Shown: positions 28,549 through 38,088, counted from the stretch's first letter. The stretch: DNA of 64,000 nt from Acinetobacter portensis (GCF_009372215.1 NZ_LWRV01000058.1:16417-80416); one strand, 5' to 3'. Program-made: numbers and translations. Notes: a model not told the origin generated them from the sequence alone.

Positions 28549-29478
28549 ATGAAAAATCAAAATAGTCCTGAACGGATCACCATTGAAGAACAAAGCTTCG
28601 GTAGCCATGTAGAACATTGGAATCTGTTAACAGATAATCCTGCAACAGATGTACCAAAATGGCTTGGTTTGGCACTTGATGCGCCAATTATGCCAATGGG
28701 GTTGTGTAAAGAAGAGTGTGAAATGGATGCACAATCTTGGTTAATTCAAGGCCCAAATAAAGCGGCTATTTTACTAAATCAAGTCATTGATGTTGAAGAT
28801 AATAAACCCAAAGCGGTCAAAACTGCTTTTCCAACCTTTGAAAGCCCTTACAAGGTTGATGCAAAAATTGAACGTATTATTTGTGGAAAATCGAATACAC
28901 AAGCCGTACTTCAATTAAACGTAGGTGCTGGCGTTGCCTATGCATTTGACAACTTATACAGTGTCAATCACCTGAAATACAACAAAGACCAAACTTATAC
29001 AGTGCAATTCAATGGTTGGGCTTATGAATTAGAAGCCGTTTCAGATCATGAACAAATTGTTGTCGATGATCCTGCTTCAATTAAGCATCATCGCGCACTC
29101 AATGATATTTTGGCTGAAAATGGCGGTGTTGCACCTGAAAATCTTCAAGCGTTATTAGATGCTTGGGAGCCTAAATCTGATGATGATAAAGAACCTGTTA
29201 CCGTAAATTTTTCAAAAATGGTGGCATATCTTTATGGCGAAACCATGGGACAAGAAGATGAAGCTTGGTTCCAAAGTAAAATTGTAGGCAAAACATCAAT
29301 GAATTTCATGGATAATGAATATACATTATACGATGTCACACTTTTCTTAGAAGAAAATCAACCTGCAATTCTTGCGCGTATTGCCACAAAGAATCCTGAA
29401 TATAGTCGCTTTGAAATTGGACAATACATTCGCGGAAACATCTGGCTACAAGTAAGTATTTTTAATATAAAACAATAA
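28549..29478 (+). CDS. Conserved hypothetical protein, unknown (309 aa)
   Basis: A soluble, acidic protein beginning MKNQNSPERITIEEQSFGSH with no signal peptide or membrane span. The middle has mixed alpha/beta character (VLQLNVGAGVAYAFDNLYSV) and the C-terminal part repeats that style (NFMDNEYTLYDVTLFLEEN). An in-frame GTG 6 bases upstream is possible, but the ATG at 28549 is simpler. I recognise no named family. Confidence 0.8.
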   Translation: MKNQNSPERITIEEQSFGSHVEHWNLLTDNPATDVPKWLGLALDAPIMPMGLCKEECEMDAQSWLIQGPNKAAILLNQVIDVEDNKPKAVKTAFPTFESPYKVDAKIERIICGKSNTQAVLQLNVGAGVAYAFDNLYSVNHLKYNKDQTYTVQFNGWAYELEAVSDHEQIVVDDPASIKHHRALNDILAENGGVAPENLQALLDAWEPKSDDDKEPVTVNFSKMVAYLYGETMGQEDEAWFQSKIVGKTSMNFMDNEYTLYDVTLFLEENQPAILARIATKNPEYSRFEIGQYIRGNIWLQVSIFNIKQ

Positions 29479-29488
29479 TTTAAGTAAA

Positions 29489-29539
29489 ACCAAAACCTCG
29501 ATTATTTTTTTGCTTTTGCATCATAAATTTCGAGGTTTT
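29489..29539 (+). terminator. Possible terminator after the 309-aa protein gene
   Basis: AAAACCTCGA and TCGAGGTTTT are perfect arms but with a large loop of about 31 nt that is itself T-rich. Weak as a terminator by loop size. Confidence 0.4.
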
Positions 29540-29590
29540 ATTTATTTTAGATATTTATATTTCATTGTCATTATTTAAATTTTGATTATT

Positions 29591-29700
29591 TTACCCACAA
29601 TTAAAGACTGTTTTTTAATCAATTTAAATTCAAAAAATAATCAGTTATCCACAGCTTTAAATTCAACATCTCGTTTTTAAATTCAAATAACTGTGGATAA
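29591..29700. promoter_or_regulatory. DnaA-box pair with three AT-rich 11-mers
   Basis: TTATCCACA (29645-29653) and its inverted copy TGTGGATAA (29692-29700) are perfect DnaA boxes. A near match TTACCCACA lies at 29591-29599. Between and beside them TTTAAATTCAA occurs three times (29623-29633, 29656-29666, 29676-29686). The set recalls origin-type or DnaA-titration elements. There is no dnaA or rep gene nearby, so a regulatory or reservoir role is more likely than an origin. Confidence 0.55.
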
Positions 29701-29900
29701 TTTTTATTCTAAACCAATTTTATAAACATAATCTGAAAGCCTGAATTTACGCGGTTTTTTATAATAATGAGCAATTCAATGACTAAAATAAAAACTTTAT
29801 TAAGTTAATTTGAAATAGTACTTTATTTAATCAATTTTTTATGTTAAAAATATGACAAACCTATGAATCAACGATAAATAGATCATCGGAAATAATATCT

Positions 29901-30041
29901 ATGAGAATCGTGCAAGAAGAAAATTTACAGCAAGTGGAACATCGAATTGGAAATCGCTACCAATTAGATTTTATGTCATGCCTATTTTTTGTATTGGGGA
30001 TGCTTGCTTCTGCTTATTTATTACATACTTTCGTTTTCTAA
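29901..30041 (+). CDS. Possible 46-aa single-span membrane protein
   Basis: The ORF starts MRIVQEENLQQVEHRIGNRY and has one C-terminal hydrophobic segment (MSCLFFVLGMLASAYLLHTF). A GGA lies about 10 nt upstream. A strong terminator follows (30078-30105). The charged N-terminus plus one span is typical of real small membrane proteins, but no family is recognised. Confidence 0.5.
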   Translation: MRIVQEENLQQVEHRIGNRYQLDFMSCLFFVLGMLASAYLLHTFVF

Positions 30042-30077
30042 GACCTTATTATTCTCGTTTAGATTCGACCAAATATA

Positions 30078-30105
30078 AAAAAGCCCATCATTTGATGGGC
30101 TTTTT
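30078..30105. terminator. Terminator before the serC end
   Basis: AAAAAGCCCATCA and GATGGGCTTTTT form a strong stem with a short T-rich loop; it can act in both directions. Confidence 0.8.
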
Positions 30106-30125
30106 GCAATTCTGCTTAAATAAAC

Positions 30126-31205
30126 TTATGCATTACGTTTCGCAAAATCATCCATGAAATTTACAAGAGCTTGTACGCCTTCTAATGGAACTGCGTTATA
30201 AATACTTGCGCGCATACCACCCACAGAACGGTGACCTGCTAAGTTAAGAAGATGATTTTCTTCTGCTTCTTTCAAGAATTGTTTTTCAAGTCCAGGATTT
30301 GCCAAAGTAAACGGCACATTCATAATTGAACGGTTTGCTTTGGCAATTGGATTTGCATAGAAATCGCTTGCATCGATATAACCATAAAGCAGTTCTGCTT
30401 TTGCAGTATTGGCTTTATGAATTGCTTCAACACCACCCTGCTCAAGTAACCATTCAAATACCAAACCAGATAAATACCATGCATAAGTAGATGGCGTATT
30501 CACCATTGAATCATTTTTCGCTTGTGCTGAATATTTCAAAATACTTGGAATTTCAGGTTTTGCTTGATCGAGTAAATCTTCACGAACAATGACAATAGTT
30601 AAACCTGCAGGTCCAATATTTTTTTGCGCACCTGCATAAATTAAACCAAATTTAGTGACATCAATGGGCGCAGATAAAATACTTGAAGATAAATCTGCAA
30701 CTAACGGCTTGTCAGTTTCTGGAATACTTGCAAACTGAATACCGCCAATGGTTTCATTTTCAGCATAATGAACATAAGCTGCATCTGCAGATAAGTTCCA
30801 AGTGCTTTGTTCTGTAATTGCAAGTTTACCGTCAATTGTTGTACCTGCTTCAACCACATTGATATCGCCATAACGCTGCGCTTCTTTCAATGCTTTTTCA
30901 GACCAGATACCAGTATGAATGTAATCTGCTTTATTATTTTTACCTAAAAGGTTTAATGGAATTGCAGAGAACTGTAATGATGCACCACCCTGTAAGAACA
31001 ATACTTTATAGTTCTCAGGAATATTCATGAGTTTACGTAGGTCTGCTTCAGCCTTTTCAGCAACCGCAACATAGTCTTTACTACGATGGCTCATTTCCAT
31101 GATCGAAAGACCTTTACCTTGCCAGTCCAGCATTTCAGCTTGAGCTTTTTCTAAAACAGCAGTAGGTAATGCAGCAGGACCAGCACAGAAGTTGTACGCG
31201 CGCAT
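30126..31205 (-). CDS. serC: Phosphoserine aminotransferase
   Basis: 359 aa from the ATG at 31205 (MRAYNFCAGPAALPTAVLE), which has AAGGAA 7 nt upstream; the frame extends upstream without support. It makes 3-phosphoserine for serine synthesis and the corresponding step of pyridoxal phosphate synthesis. The PLP lysine lies in IYAGAQKNIGPAG. It stands alone with terminators nearby. Confidence 0.96.
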   Translation of the reverse strand: MRAYNFCAGPAALPTAVLEKAQAEMLDWQGKGLSIMEMSHRSKDYVAVAEKAEADLRKLMNIPENYKVLFLQGGASLQFSAIPLNLLGKNNKADYIHTGIWSEKALKEAQRYGDINVVEAGTTIDGKLAITEQSTWNLSADAAYVHYAENETIGGIQFASIPETDKPLVADLSSSILSAPIDVTKFGLIYAGAQKNIGPAGLTIVIVREDLLDQAKPEIPSILKYSAQAKNDSMVNTPSTYAWYLSGLVFEWLLEQGGVEAIHKANTAKAELLYGYIDASDFYANPIAKANRSIMNVPFTLANPGLEKQFLKEAEENHLLNLAGHRSVGGMRASIYNAVPLEGVQALVNFMDDFAKRNA

Positions 31206-31251
31206 GATTTTTCCTTTCAGAGTGAAACACAATAAAATGATGGCATTTAAC

Positions 31252-31270
31252 CACATATAGGCTATATGTG
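31252..31270. promoter_or_regulatory. Perfect 19-bp palindrome upstream of serC
   Basis: CACATATAG and CTATATGTG flank a single G, 47 bases before the serC ATG. Its size and symmetry fit an operator for a dimeric regulator. The regulator is unknown. Confidence 0.5.
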
Positions 31271-31570
31271 CAGTATTTAAAGCTGAAGAAATTTCAATCT
31301 TGTCGGACATTTACAATCAAAATCTCAATCGTTCTGATACATCTGCATTGGAATGATCCAAAAAAACTATTTAATTCAATAAATTGAAAAATCCAAATTA
31401 TTTTAAAGAGTTAATTTTTCCAATTTATTACCACCCTCTCCAATGCATACCTTTAAGATAGCTAAAATGTTATATAAATGTATTTTCTTTATTGTTCGCC
31501 AAATATTGTTAAACACCAATTCAAATGAATACTTTATACTGCTGTTTTTATTCTATTTCTAAGAGTAGAA
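31271..31570. other. Divergent serC/efflux operon intergenic region
   Basis: About 300 AT-rich bases with no supportable ORF. They should hold the promoters of serC and the exporter operon. Confidence 0.45.
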
Positions 31571-33076
31571 ATGATGTTAAGCCAATTTGAACAATGCTTT
31601 AAAACAACGAAAATGCATATATCTATAAAAAGTATGGTGCAAGTTAGCTTTGTTTCATTCGCATCTTTAATATCTTGTGAACTTTATGCTCAACAAAGCA
31701 TAAGTTATATGCAAGCAGAACAAGCTGTATTAAAAGAATCATTTACAACGCAAGCCAATACAGCACTTGAGCAAGCCGCAAAATTAGAAGCGGAAGCCGT
31801 CAAAAATATCGCTTTACCTCGTGTAGATTTAAACGTTCGTGCCTACGCCTTACATAAAGAAATTGATATTCCTTTAGGCGCATTAAAAAATCATCTAGAT
31901 CAATCGCTCACTCAAGGTGTCGATTCACAAATTAATCAATGGCAACAAGGTTCTGGGGCAAATATTTCAGGTTTGCAAGATGGAATAAACCAAGGAATAC
32001 ATGACGGTATTGGTCTGATTCCAAATCAATATCAAGTCAGTTTGGATGATGAGGTAATCCGTCCAACGGTGTCATTCATGATGCCCATTTATACAGGTGG
32101 ATTAACCACAAGCGCCAAAGAAGTTGCCAATATTAATGCTGAAAGAAGCCAACTCAATACACGCCAACAACAAGATACTCAACGCTTCGAAATTATTCAG
32201 GCGTATTTTAATGCACAATTACAAAAGCAACTTGTTGAGAGTAGCCAATACAACTTCAATGCGATGCAAACGCACTACAACAATGCTTTAAAACTCGAAA
32301 AACAAGGTTTTATTAGCAAAGGTCAGCGCATGCAATTTGAAGTTGCAAAAAACAATGCACAGCGAACTTACCAAAATTCAGATGCATCATATAAAGCAAG
32401 TTTATTTCGCTTGAATAATCTTTTACAAAGTAGTGATGTCACTGCTTTAACCACACCATTGTTCGTAAATACCACACAAAATCAATCTTTAAATAACTTG
32501 CTCAAAAGCTTTCCTGAACAATCTGCATTAATTCAAAAAATGCAAAAAGATACCCAACTTGCAAAAGCCAATGTCAAAGTTCAAAGCGCTGCGAAAAAAC
32601 CCAACGTTTTTGCTTTTGGCGAATATAGCCTAGATAATAAACAAGATTGGATTGTCGGCATTGCTGCTCGATATAACCTTTTCTCAGGAATCGACAGTAA
32701 TAAAAATGTGCAAGCAGCAGAATTACAAAGATATGCAACCGAACTACTCACATCTCGCACTAAACAAGAAATTGAAAATATTATTTATACCTCTTATAGC
32801 GAAGCAGTAACCGCACAGCAAAGTGATGCTTTACTTCAACAAAACTTGAAAGCAGTTCAAGAGAATTTACGTATTCAAGAACTTTCTTTTAAAGAAGATA
32901 TGGGCACAGCAACTCAAGTAATTGATGCACAAAATAGTTTAAGTGCATTAAAAGCAGAAACAGCGTTAAATGCTTATAAATATGTGATGTCTTTAGCGAC
33001 ATTATTACAAAGTCATGGCTCGATAGATCAGTTCCAAAGCTATATTAATCAACCTAATACACGTTATATCCGTTAA
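31571..33076 (+). CDS. TolC-family outer membrane efflux protein
   Basis: About 501 aa. A signal peptide ends near ISCELYAQQ (about residues 35-42), so starts at 31571, 31574 or 31613 are all possible; 31571 follows an AAGAG. The body has the TolC/OEP repeat pattern with long helical hairpins (RQQQDTQRFEIIQAYFNAQ, RTKQEIENIIYTSYSEAVT). It forms the outer-membrane duct of a tripartite exporter. It is followed at 18 nt by an HlyD-type adaptor and two ABC-2 permeases in one operon. Confidence 0.9.
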   Translation: MMLSQFEQCFKTTKMHISIKSMVQVSFVSFASLISCELYAQQSISYMQAEQAVLKESFTTQANTALEQAAKLEAEAVKNIALPRVDLNVRAYALHKEIDIPLGALKNHLDQSLTQGVDSQINQWQQGSGANISGLQDGINQGIHDGIGLIPNQYQVSLDDEVIRPTVSFMMPIYTGGLTTSAKEVANINAERSQLNTRQQQDTQRFEIIQAYFNAQLQKQLVESSQYNFNAMQTHYNNALKLEKQGFISKGQRMQFEVAKNNAQRTYQNSDASYKASLFRLNNLLQSSDVTALTTPLFVNTTQNQSLNNLLKSFPEQSALIQKMQKDTQLAKANVKVQSAAKKPNVFAFGEYSLDNKQDWIVGIAARYNLFSGIDSNKNVQAAELQRYATELLTSRTKQEIENIIYTSYSEAVTAQQSDALLQQNLKAVQENLRIQELSFKEDMGTATQVIDAQNSLSALKAETALNAYKYVMSLATLLQSHGSIDQFQSYINQPNTRYIR

Positions 33077-33094
33077 TTTGGAGAGGAAAATAAA

Positions 33095-34174
33095 ATGACT
33101 CAAGATCAAAATTTGAATGATCCTGCGAATGAAATCATTTCATCTCCTGATGCAACTACGGATAAATTACCTGAACCTGAGAAAAACACTGAAAATCAAA
33201 AGAAAAAATATCTTCTTCTTGCGCTCATTCCTATTGTTTTAGGCATTATTGCGTTTGGACTTTGGAAAGCATATCAACCGAAAGCAGTTGAAATTCAGGG
33301 TCGCGTTGAAGCCGAAACTGTACATATCAGTACAAAAGTGCCAAGTCGTATTGAAGATATCTATGTACAAGAAGGTCAAGCTGTCAAAAAAGGGCAAATG
33401 CTTGTTCGTTTGCATAGCCCAGAAGTGGACGCAAAAAAACAACAAGCACTTGCCTCTTTACAATCAGCATTAGCACTTCAATCGACTACTAATCGTGGTT
33501 CACAAGAGGAAAATATTGCAAGCTTATATGCAAATTGGCAATCTTTAAAAGCACAAGAAGCTTTGGCTAAAACGACTGATCAACGTGGTGCGAACTTATA
33601 TAAAGAAGGTGTCATTTCACGCCAACGTAAAGATGAAATGCATGCGGCGGCAATTTCAGCATCTGAAATGACAGAAGCAGCATATCAACAATATTCACGT
33701 GCCCAACGTGGCAGTACACCTCAACAAAAAACCACCGCAGATGCACAAGTGGATATTGCCAAAGCCGCTGTTGCCGAAGTCAATGCTTTAGAAGCAGAAA
33801 CTCAATTACTCTCGCCTATTGATGGTATTGTCTCAAAAACCTATGGCAAAGTATCTGAACTGGTTGCTATGGGCGTGCCTGTTGTAAGTTTGATTGATCA
33901 AAACTTTTGGGTGAGTTTAAATATTCGTGAAGATCAATATGCAAATGTTTATAAAACGAAACAGCTTGAAGGATATGTTCCTGCACTCGATAAACAGGTG
34001 CAATTTAAAATTAAACACATTGATGCCGAAGGTGACTTTGCAACCATAAAAACCACACGTCAAACAGGTGGTTATGACATTCGCAGTTTTAAAGTTCATT
34101 TAGTCCCGACTCAAGCACTCCCCGACTTAAAAGTAGGCATGAGTGTTCTGTTTAAAGTCGAAGAGTCAAAATAA
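33095..34174 (+). CDS. HlyD/EmrA-type membrane fusion protein
   Basis: 359 aa. An acidic cytoplasmic start is followed by one span (about residues 38-62). The split biotinyl-lipoyl-like domain (VPSRIEDIYVQEGQAVKKGQ and LLSPIDGIVSKTYGKVSEL) surrounds a coiled-coil hairpin. It links the inner-membrane permeases to the TolC-like duct. The last codon overlaps the next gene's start by one base. Confidence 0.92.
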   Translation: MTQDQNLNDPANEIISSPDATTDKLPEPEKNTENQKKKYLLLALIPIVLGIIAFGLWKAYQPKAVEIQGRVEAETVHISTKVPSRIEDIYVQEGQAVKKGQMLVRLHSPEVDAKKQQALASLQSALALQSTTNRGSQEENIASLYANWQSLKAQEALAKTTDQRGANLYKEGVISRQRKDEMHAAAISASEMTEAAYQQYSRAQRGSTPQQKTTADAQVDIAKAAVAEVNALEAETQLLSPIDGIVSKTYGKVSELVAMGVPVVSLIDQNFWVSLNIREDQYANVYKTKQLEGYVPALDKQVQFKIKHIDAEGDFATIKTTRQTGGYDIRSFKVHLVPTQALPDLKVGMSVLFKVEESK

Positions 34175-35304
34175 TGTTTACGGGCATTTGGCGTGAACTC
34201 AATTATTTAATTCAACATAAATGGGATTTGTGTCTAGTCACGCTTGCGCCTTTATTTATTGTGGTTTTATTCAGTTGCATGTTCGCTCAAGGCAAGCCTG
34301 AACATTTACCTATTGCGATTATTGATCAAGACCAAAGCACTTTAAGCCGAAATATTGAAAGATACATTGCGCTTAACCATACCCTACATATTAAAGATCA
34401 AACACAAAGCCAAGATGAAGCTGAACGCTTACTCAACCAAAATAAAATTTGGGGTTATGTTCATATTCCAAGTGGTGCAGAGCAACGTTTAGTTCAGGCA
34501 AAAGATGCTGAAATTAGCATTGTTTTTAATCAAAGTTATTTTAGTATTGGCAATGCTATTTCATCGGCAATGCTGGCCAGCACCTTAGAAGCTTTAGCCA
34601 ATTTCATGGGCAAAGATTATTTAGAAAATGATATTCCTTATTTAGATGTTCCAACGCCAAATGTAAAAATATCTCCGCTTTATAACCCAGAATTAAATTA
34701 TGAATTGTATTTAGAGCCTTATATGATTCCTGCCATTCTGCATTTATTGATGTGCTGTTGTGTCGCATTTTCTGTAGGTCAGGAACTTAAATATAAAACC
34801 ACAAAACAATGGTTGAATGATCAGACATTTGCTCAAGCAATTTTGTCTAAAAATTTGGTTTATATTTTAATCTTTAGTGCATGGACTTGGCTTTGGATGA
34901 TTTGGCTTGTCGGAATTCGTGGTTGGTTTGTCGCAGGACATTTGTGGCTGATTTTATTGGGTCAGGTTTTCTTTTATTCAGCCTATGCATTTATTAGTAC
35001 CGTCATTGTTTTAATCACAAAAGATTTAAGTAAAACCTTTGGCTTAATTGCGGTTTATGGTGGTTCATCTTTGAGCTTTGCTGGGGTAACTTTACCTTTG
35101 AATAATGCCCCACTTTTCACCAAATTTTGGGCGCATATTATTCCATATACACCTTATGCCAAATTACAAACAGAACAATGGGTTATTGGTAGTCCAGTTG
35201 CTTCGTCCATTACACCTCTTATTGTTCTATTGATTTATGTCATTTTCTATTTTTCTTTGGCAGTTTTCCTTTTTAAAAAATATATAAAAGGAATGCAAGC
35301 ATGA
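34174..35304 (+). CDS. ABC-2 type permease, first of two
   Basis: 376 aa. An N-terminal span is followed by a large extracytoplasmic domain (about 45-180) and five C-terminal spans, the YhhJ/YbhS-like ABC-2 layout. It includes AIIDQDQSTLSRNIERYI, typical of this group. It overlaps the adaptor gene by one base and the second permease by 4 nt. No ATPase is adjacent. Confidence 0.88.
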   Translation: MFTGIWRELNYLIQHKWDLCLVTLAPLFIVVLFSCMFAQGKPEHLPIAIIDQDQSTLSRNIERYIALNHTLHIKDQTQSQDEAERLLNQNKIWGYVHIPSGAEQRLVQAKDAEISIVFNQSYFSIGNAISSAMLASTLEALANFMGKDYLENDIPYLDVPTPNVKISPLYNPELNYELYLEPYMIPAILHLLMCCCVAFSVGQELKYKTTKQWLNDQTFAQAILSKNLVYILIFSAWTWLWMIWLVGIRGWFVAGHLWLILLGQVFFYSAYAFISTVIVLITKDLSKTFGLIAVYGGSSLSFAGVTLPLNNAPLFTKFWAHIIPYTPYAKLQTEQWVIGSPVASSITPLIVLLIYVIFYFSLAVFLFKKYIKGMQA

Positions 35305-36398
35305 AAGACTTTTTGAAATATTATTTTAAGACGTTTAAAGATATTGCATCAAATCAGTCTATTCTGACCACGCTTATTCTATCGGTCGTATTTTATAGTT
35401 TCTTTTATCCTACAGCGTATAAAGCTCAACAAGCAGAGTTTTTGCCTATTGTCATTGTCGATGAAGAGCAAAGCGTAACCACTGCAACCATTGTGAATCA
35501 TGTTGCTAGTAGCCCAAATGTCGATATAAAAGCAATTACCAGTAATTTTGCAGAAGCTGAACAAATGCTGAAAGAGCAAAAAGCCGATGGAATTTTACTT
35601 TTGCCTGAAAATTTATCGAATAGTTTAAGGCGTGGTGAAGTTGGTGGTGTTGGATTATATTTAAGTGCTGCCAATTTTTTAAAAACAAAGCAAATAGGTT
35701 TAGGACTTGCTACAGCAATTGAAAATACATTAGCGACTCAAGCAGAAAAATTTGGCAATGTGTCACATTTTTCCCCTGCAATGTCCATCCATCAAATTCC
35801 TTTATTTAACACACGTTCAGGCTATGGCAGTTATGTATTCCCTGCAATTGCGCCTTTAATTGTGCATCAAACGCTTGTTCTAGGACTTTGTATGCTTATT
35901 GCAGGTTATAGACAATTTAAATGGCAACCTCAACACAGTGAATTTTGGGGTATATTTTTTGCCATTTTCACTATTGGATGTTTAAGCGCGTTTTATTTAT
36001 TTGGTTTTACCTTTTGGCTTTATGATTATCCGCATGGCGGTAATTTCTGGGGAATGTTGCTTGCTGTACCTATTTATGTAAGCTGTGTTACTGCCATAGG
36101 TTTATTGCTTGCTAGCTTTTTAGATATACCTGAGCGCGCAGGACACTTAATTGTATTTACTTCTATACCACTCTTTCTGCTTTCAGGCACAGCTTGGCCA
36201 CATGCGGCTATGCCAATTTGGATGCAGTATTTAGGAAATGCTTTTCCATCTACTCAAGGGATTCAAATGTTTATTCAATTGAATCAAATGGGTACTCCCA
36301 CCGCAATTGTAATTCCCAAATTAATTTACTTATTTAGTTTCTCTATAGGCTGTTTAATACTGGCTTGGTATCGTTTAAAAAACAAACACATCGATTAA
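35301..36398 (+). CDS. ABC-2 type permease, second of two
   Basis: 365 aa with the same layout as its neighbour: one N-terminal span, an extracytoplasmic domain (VIVDEEQSVTTATIVNHV), and a C-terminal block of spans including the conserved FTSIPLFLLSGTAWP segment. The two permeases probably form a heterodimer. The ATP-binding subunit must be encoded elsewhere, or the pair works without one. Confidence 0.88.
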   Translation: MKDFLKYYFKTFKDIASNQSILTTLILSVVFYSFFYPTAYKAQQAEFLPIVIVDEEQSVTTATIVNHVASSPNVDIKAITSNFAEAEQMLKEQKADGILLLPENLSNSLRRGEVGGVGLYLSAANFLKTKQIGLGLATAIENTLATQAEKFGNVSHFSPAMSIHQIPLFNTRSGYGSYVFPAIAPLIVHQTLVLGLCMLIAGYRQFKWQPQHSEFWGIFFAIFTIGCLSAFYLFGFTFWLYDYPHGGNFWGMLLAVPIYVSCVTAIGLLLASFLDIPERAGHLIVFTSIPLFLLSGTAWPHAAMPIWMQYLGNAFPSTQGIQMFIQLNQMGTPTAIVIPKLIYLFSFSIGCLILAWYRLKNKHID

Positions 36399-36565
36399 AA
36401 CAAAGCGAACAACTATCCAAAAAACCAATTAAACCCTACAATTAGATTGAATTATCAACTAAAACTGTTAAATAATTAACCAAACGATCCATGATTTACT
36501 AAAAACAACAGCCTATTTATTAGATTAACTGCAAAAATAAGCCCCATCCGAATTCGCTTACAAAT

Positions 36566-36608
36566 TTCACATAATATCTTCTTATTTTATAGGAATTCAT
36601 TATGTGAA
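36566..36608. promoter_or_regulatory. Inverted repeat upstream of gltP
   Basis: TTCACATAAT and ATTATGTGAA, 10-bp perfect arms 23 nt apart, lie 47 bases before the gltP start. It could be an operator or a leader hairpin. Confidence 0.4.
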
Positions 36609-36654
36609 TTTGCCAATGAATTCTTTTAACTAATCTATATTTTCAGAGCTGAGT

Positions 36655-37944
36655 ATGAAAAAAATTAAGATTAGCCTTGCTTGGCAGATCGTAATTGCCC
36701 TTATTGTTGGTGTACTGGTAGGCTCTATCCTGCACTATTCTCCTGAATATCGCGATGATTTAGTAACGAATTTCTTGAATCCTTTAGGTTCAATTTTCAT
36801 TACGCTAATTAAAATGATTGTTGTACCACTTGTGGTATCTATGTTAATTCTAGGTATTGCAAATAGTCACGGTCAGAGTCTTGGTAAGCTCGGTTTCAAA
36901 ACAATTTTATATTTTGAAATTATTACAACAATTGCAATTGTTGTTGGTCTTGTTGCTGCAAACGTATTCCAGCCTGGTACTGGTATCGATATGTCTACGC
37001 TTACACAAGTCGACATTTCTAAATATGCTGAAACGACACACCAAGTAAGTGAAGCACACCATGGTTTAATACAAACCATTCTTTCGGTTATACCATCAAA
37101 CTTCTTTGCTGCTTTAAATAGCGGTCAAATGCTTCCGATTATTTTCTTCTCGGTAATGTTTGGTATTGGTTTAGGTGCGCTTGATCAAGAAGTTAAACGA
37201 CCATTACTTAATGTATTAAACGCTGTTTCTGAAACAATGTTTAAAGTTGTTCACATGATCATGAAGTTTGCACCAATTGGTGTATTTGGTCTAATTGCAG
37301 CAACTGTTGCTAACTTTGGTTTCGCATCGCTACTACCATTGTTAAAACTTGCACTTCTTGTATATGGCGCAATTTTCTTCTTTATTTTTGTTGTATTAGG
37401 TGTTGTTGCTAAAATTTGTGGCTTCAGTATTTGGACCATCATCAAAATTCTTAAAGATGAATTGATTCTTGCCTATTCAACCGCAAGCTCTGAAACTGTT
37501 TTACCGCGAATCATGGAAAAAATGGAAGCTTATGGTGCGCCAAAACCAGTTACAAGTTTCGTAATTCCGCTTGGTTATTCTTTTAACCTTGATGGTTCGA
37601 CTTTATATCAAAGTATTGCGGCAATCTTCATTGCTCAGCTTTATGGTATTGATTTAACGTTAACTCAAGAAATTACGCTTGTTTTAACTTTAATGATTAC
37701 CTCTAAAGGTATTGCAGGCGTTCCTGGCGTTTCTTTTGTTGTGTTATTGGCAACGTTAGGCAGCGTAGGTATTCCACTTGAAGGTCTTGCTTTCATTGCT
37801 GGTATTGACCGTATTCTTGATATGGCGCGTACTGCATTGAACGTTGTTGGTAATGCTTTGGCAGTACTGGTAATTAGTAAATGGGAAGGCGTATTTGACC
37901 AAGATAAACGTAAAGAATATGAGCTTGAGTTAAACAGCAAATAA
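36655..37944 (+). CDS. Dicarboxylate/amino acid:cation symporter (GltP-like)
   Basis: 429 aa of the DAACS family with about eight spans and two re-entrant loops. Key segments are SYSTASSETVLPR-like LAYSTASSETVLPRIMEKM, GYSFNLDGSTLYQS and the tip GVPGVSFVVLLATL, which bind substrate and cation. It imports glutamate, aspartate or C4-dicarboxylates with protons or sodium; the exact substrate is not determined. A strong terminator follows. Confidence 0.93.
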   Translation: MKKIKISLAWQIVIALIVGVLVGSILHYSPEYRDDLVTNFLNPLGSIFITLIKMIVVPLVVSMLILGIANSHGQSLGKLGFKTILYFEIITTIAIVVGLVAANVFQPGTGIDMSTLTQVDISKYAETTHQVSEAHHGLIQTILSVIPSNFFAALNSGQMLPIIFFSVMFGIGLGALDQEVKRPLLNVLNAVSETMFKVVHMIMKFAPIGVFGLIAATVANFGFASLLPLLKLALLVYGAIFFFIFVVLGVVAKICGFSIWTIIKILKDELILAYSTASSETVLPRIMEKMEAYGAPKPVTSFVIPLGYSFNLDGSTLYQSIAAIFIAQLYGIDLTLTQEITLVLTLMITSKGIAGVPGVSFVVLLATLGSVGIPLEGLAFIAGIDRILDMARTALNVVGNALAVLVISKWEGVFDQDKRKEYELELNSK

Positions 37945-37956
37945 TTCTTTATGATT

Positions 37957-37989
37957 AAAAAAAAAGGATGCTTCGGCATCCTTTTTTTT
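37957..37989 (+). terminator. Terminator after gltP
   Basis: GGATGC-TTCG-GCATCC with a nine-A run before and eight Ts after; a strong UUCG hairpin. Confidence 0.88.
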
Positions 37990-38033
37990 GCTTTTAGAAA
38001 ATACTATAAATATAGAATTGGATGCTAAATTAG

Positions 38034-38060
38034 GTTTCGCATAAGAGATTTATGTTAAAA
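38034..38060 (+). other. Imperfect dif-like site (5-bp centre)
   Basis: GTTTCGCATAA and TTATGTTAAAA resemble XerC and XerD half sites but are separated by only 5 bp instead of 6. It is probably a decayed site. Confidence 0.35.
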
Positions 38061-38088
38061 GCATACTAGAAATGCCCTTAATCTGGGC

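Noticed and set aside
29591..29700. Chromosomal or plasmid replication origin
   Set aside because: Only two perfect DnaA boxes, no dnaA, gyrB, rep or parAB genes nearby, and the surrounding genes are ordinary chromosomal ones.
38034..38060. Additional full pdif site before 38089
   Set aside because: The half sites are separated by 5 bp instead of 6 and the site breaks the alternating order, so it is kept only as a weak, decayed candidate.
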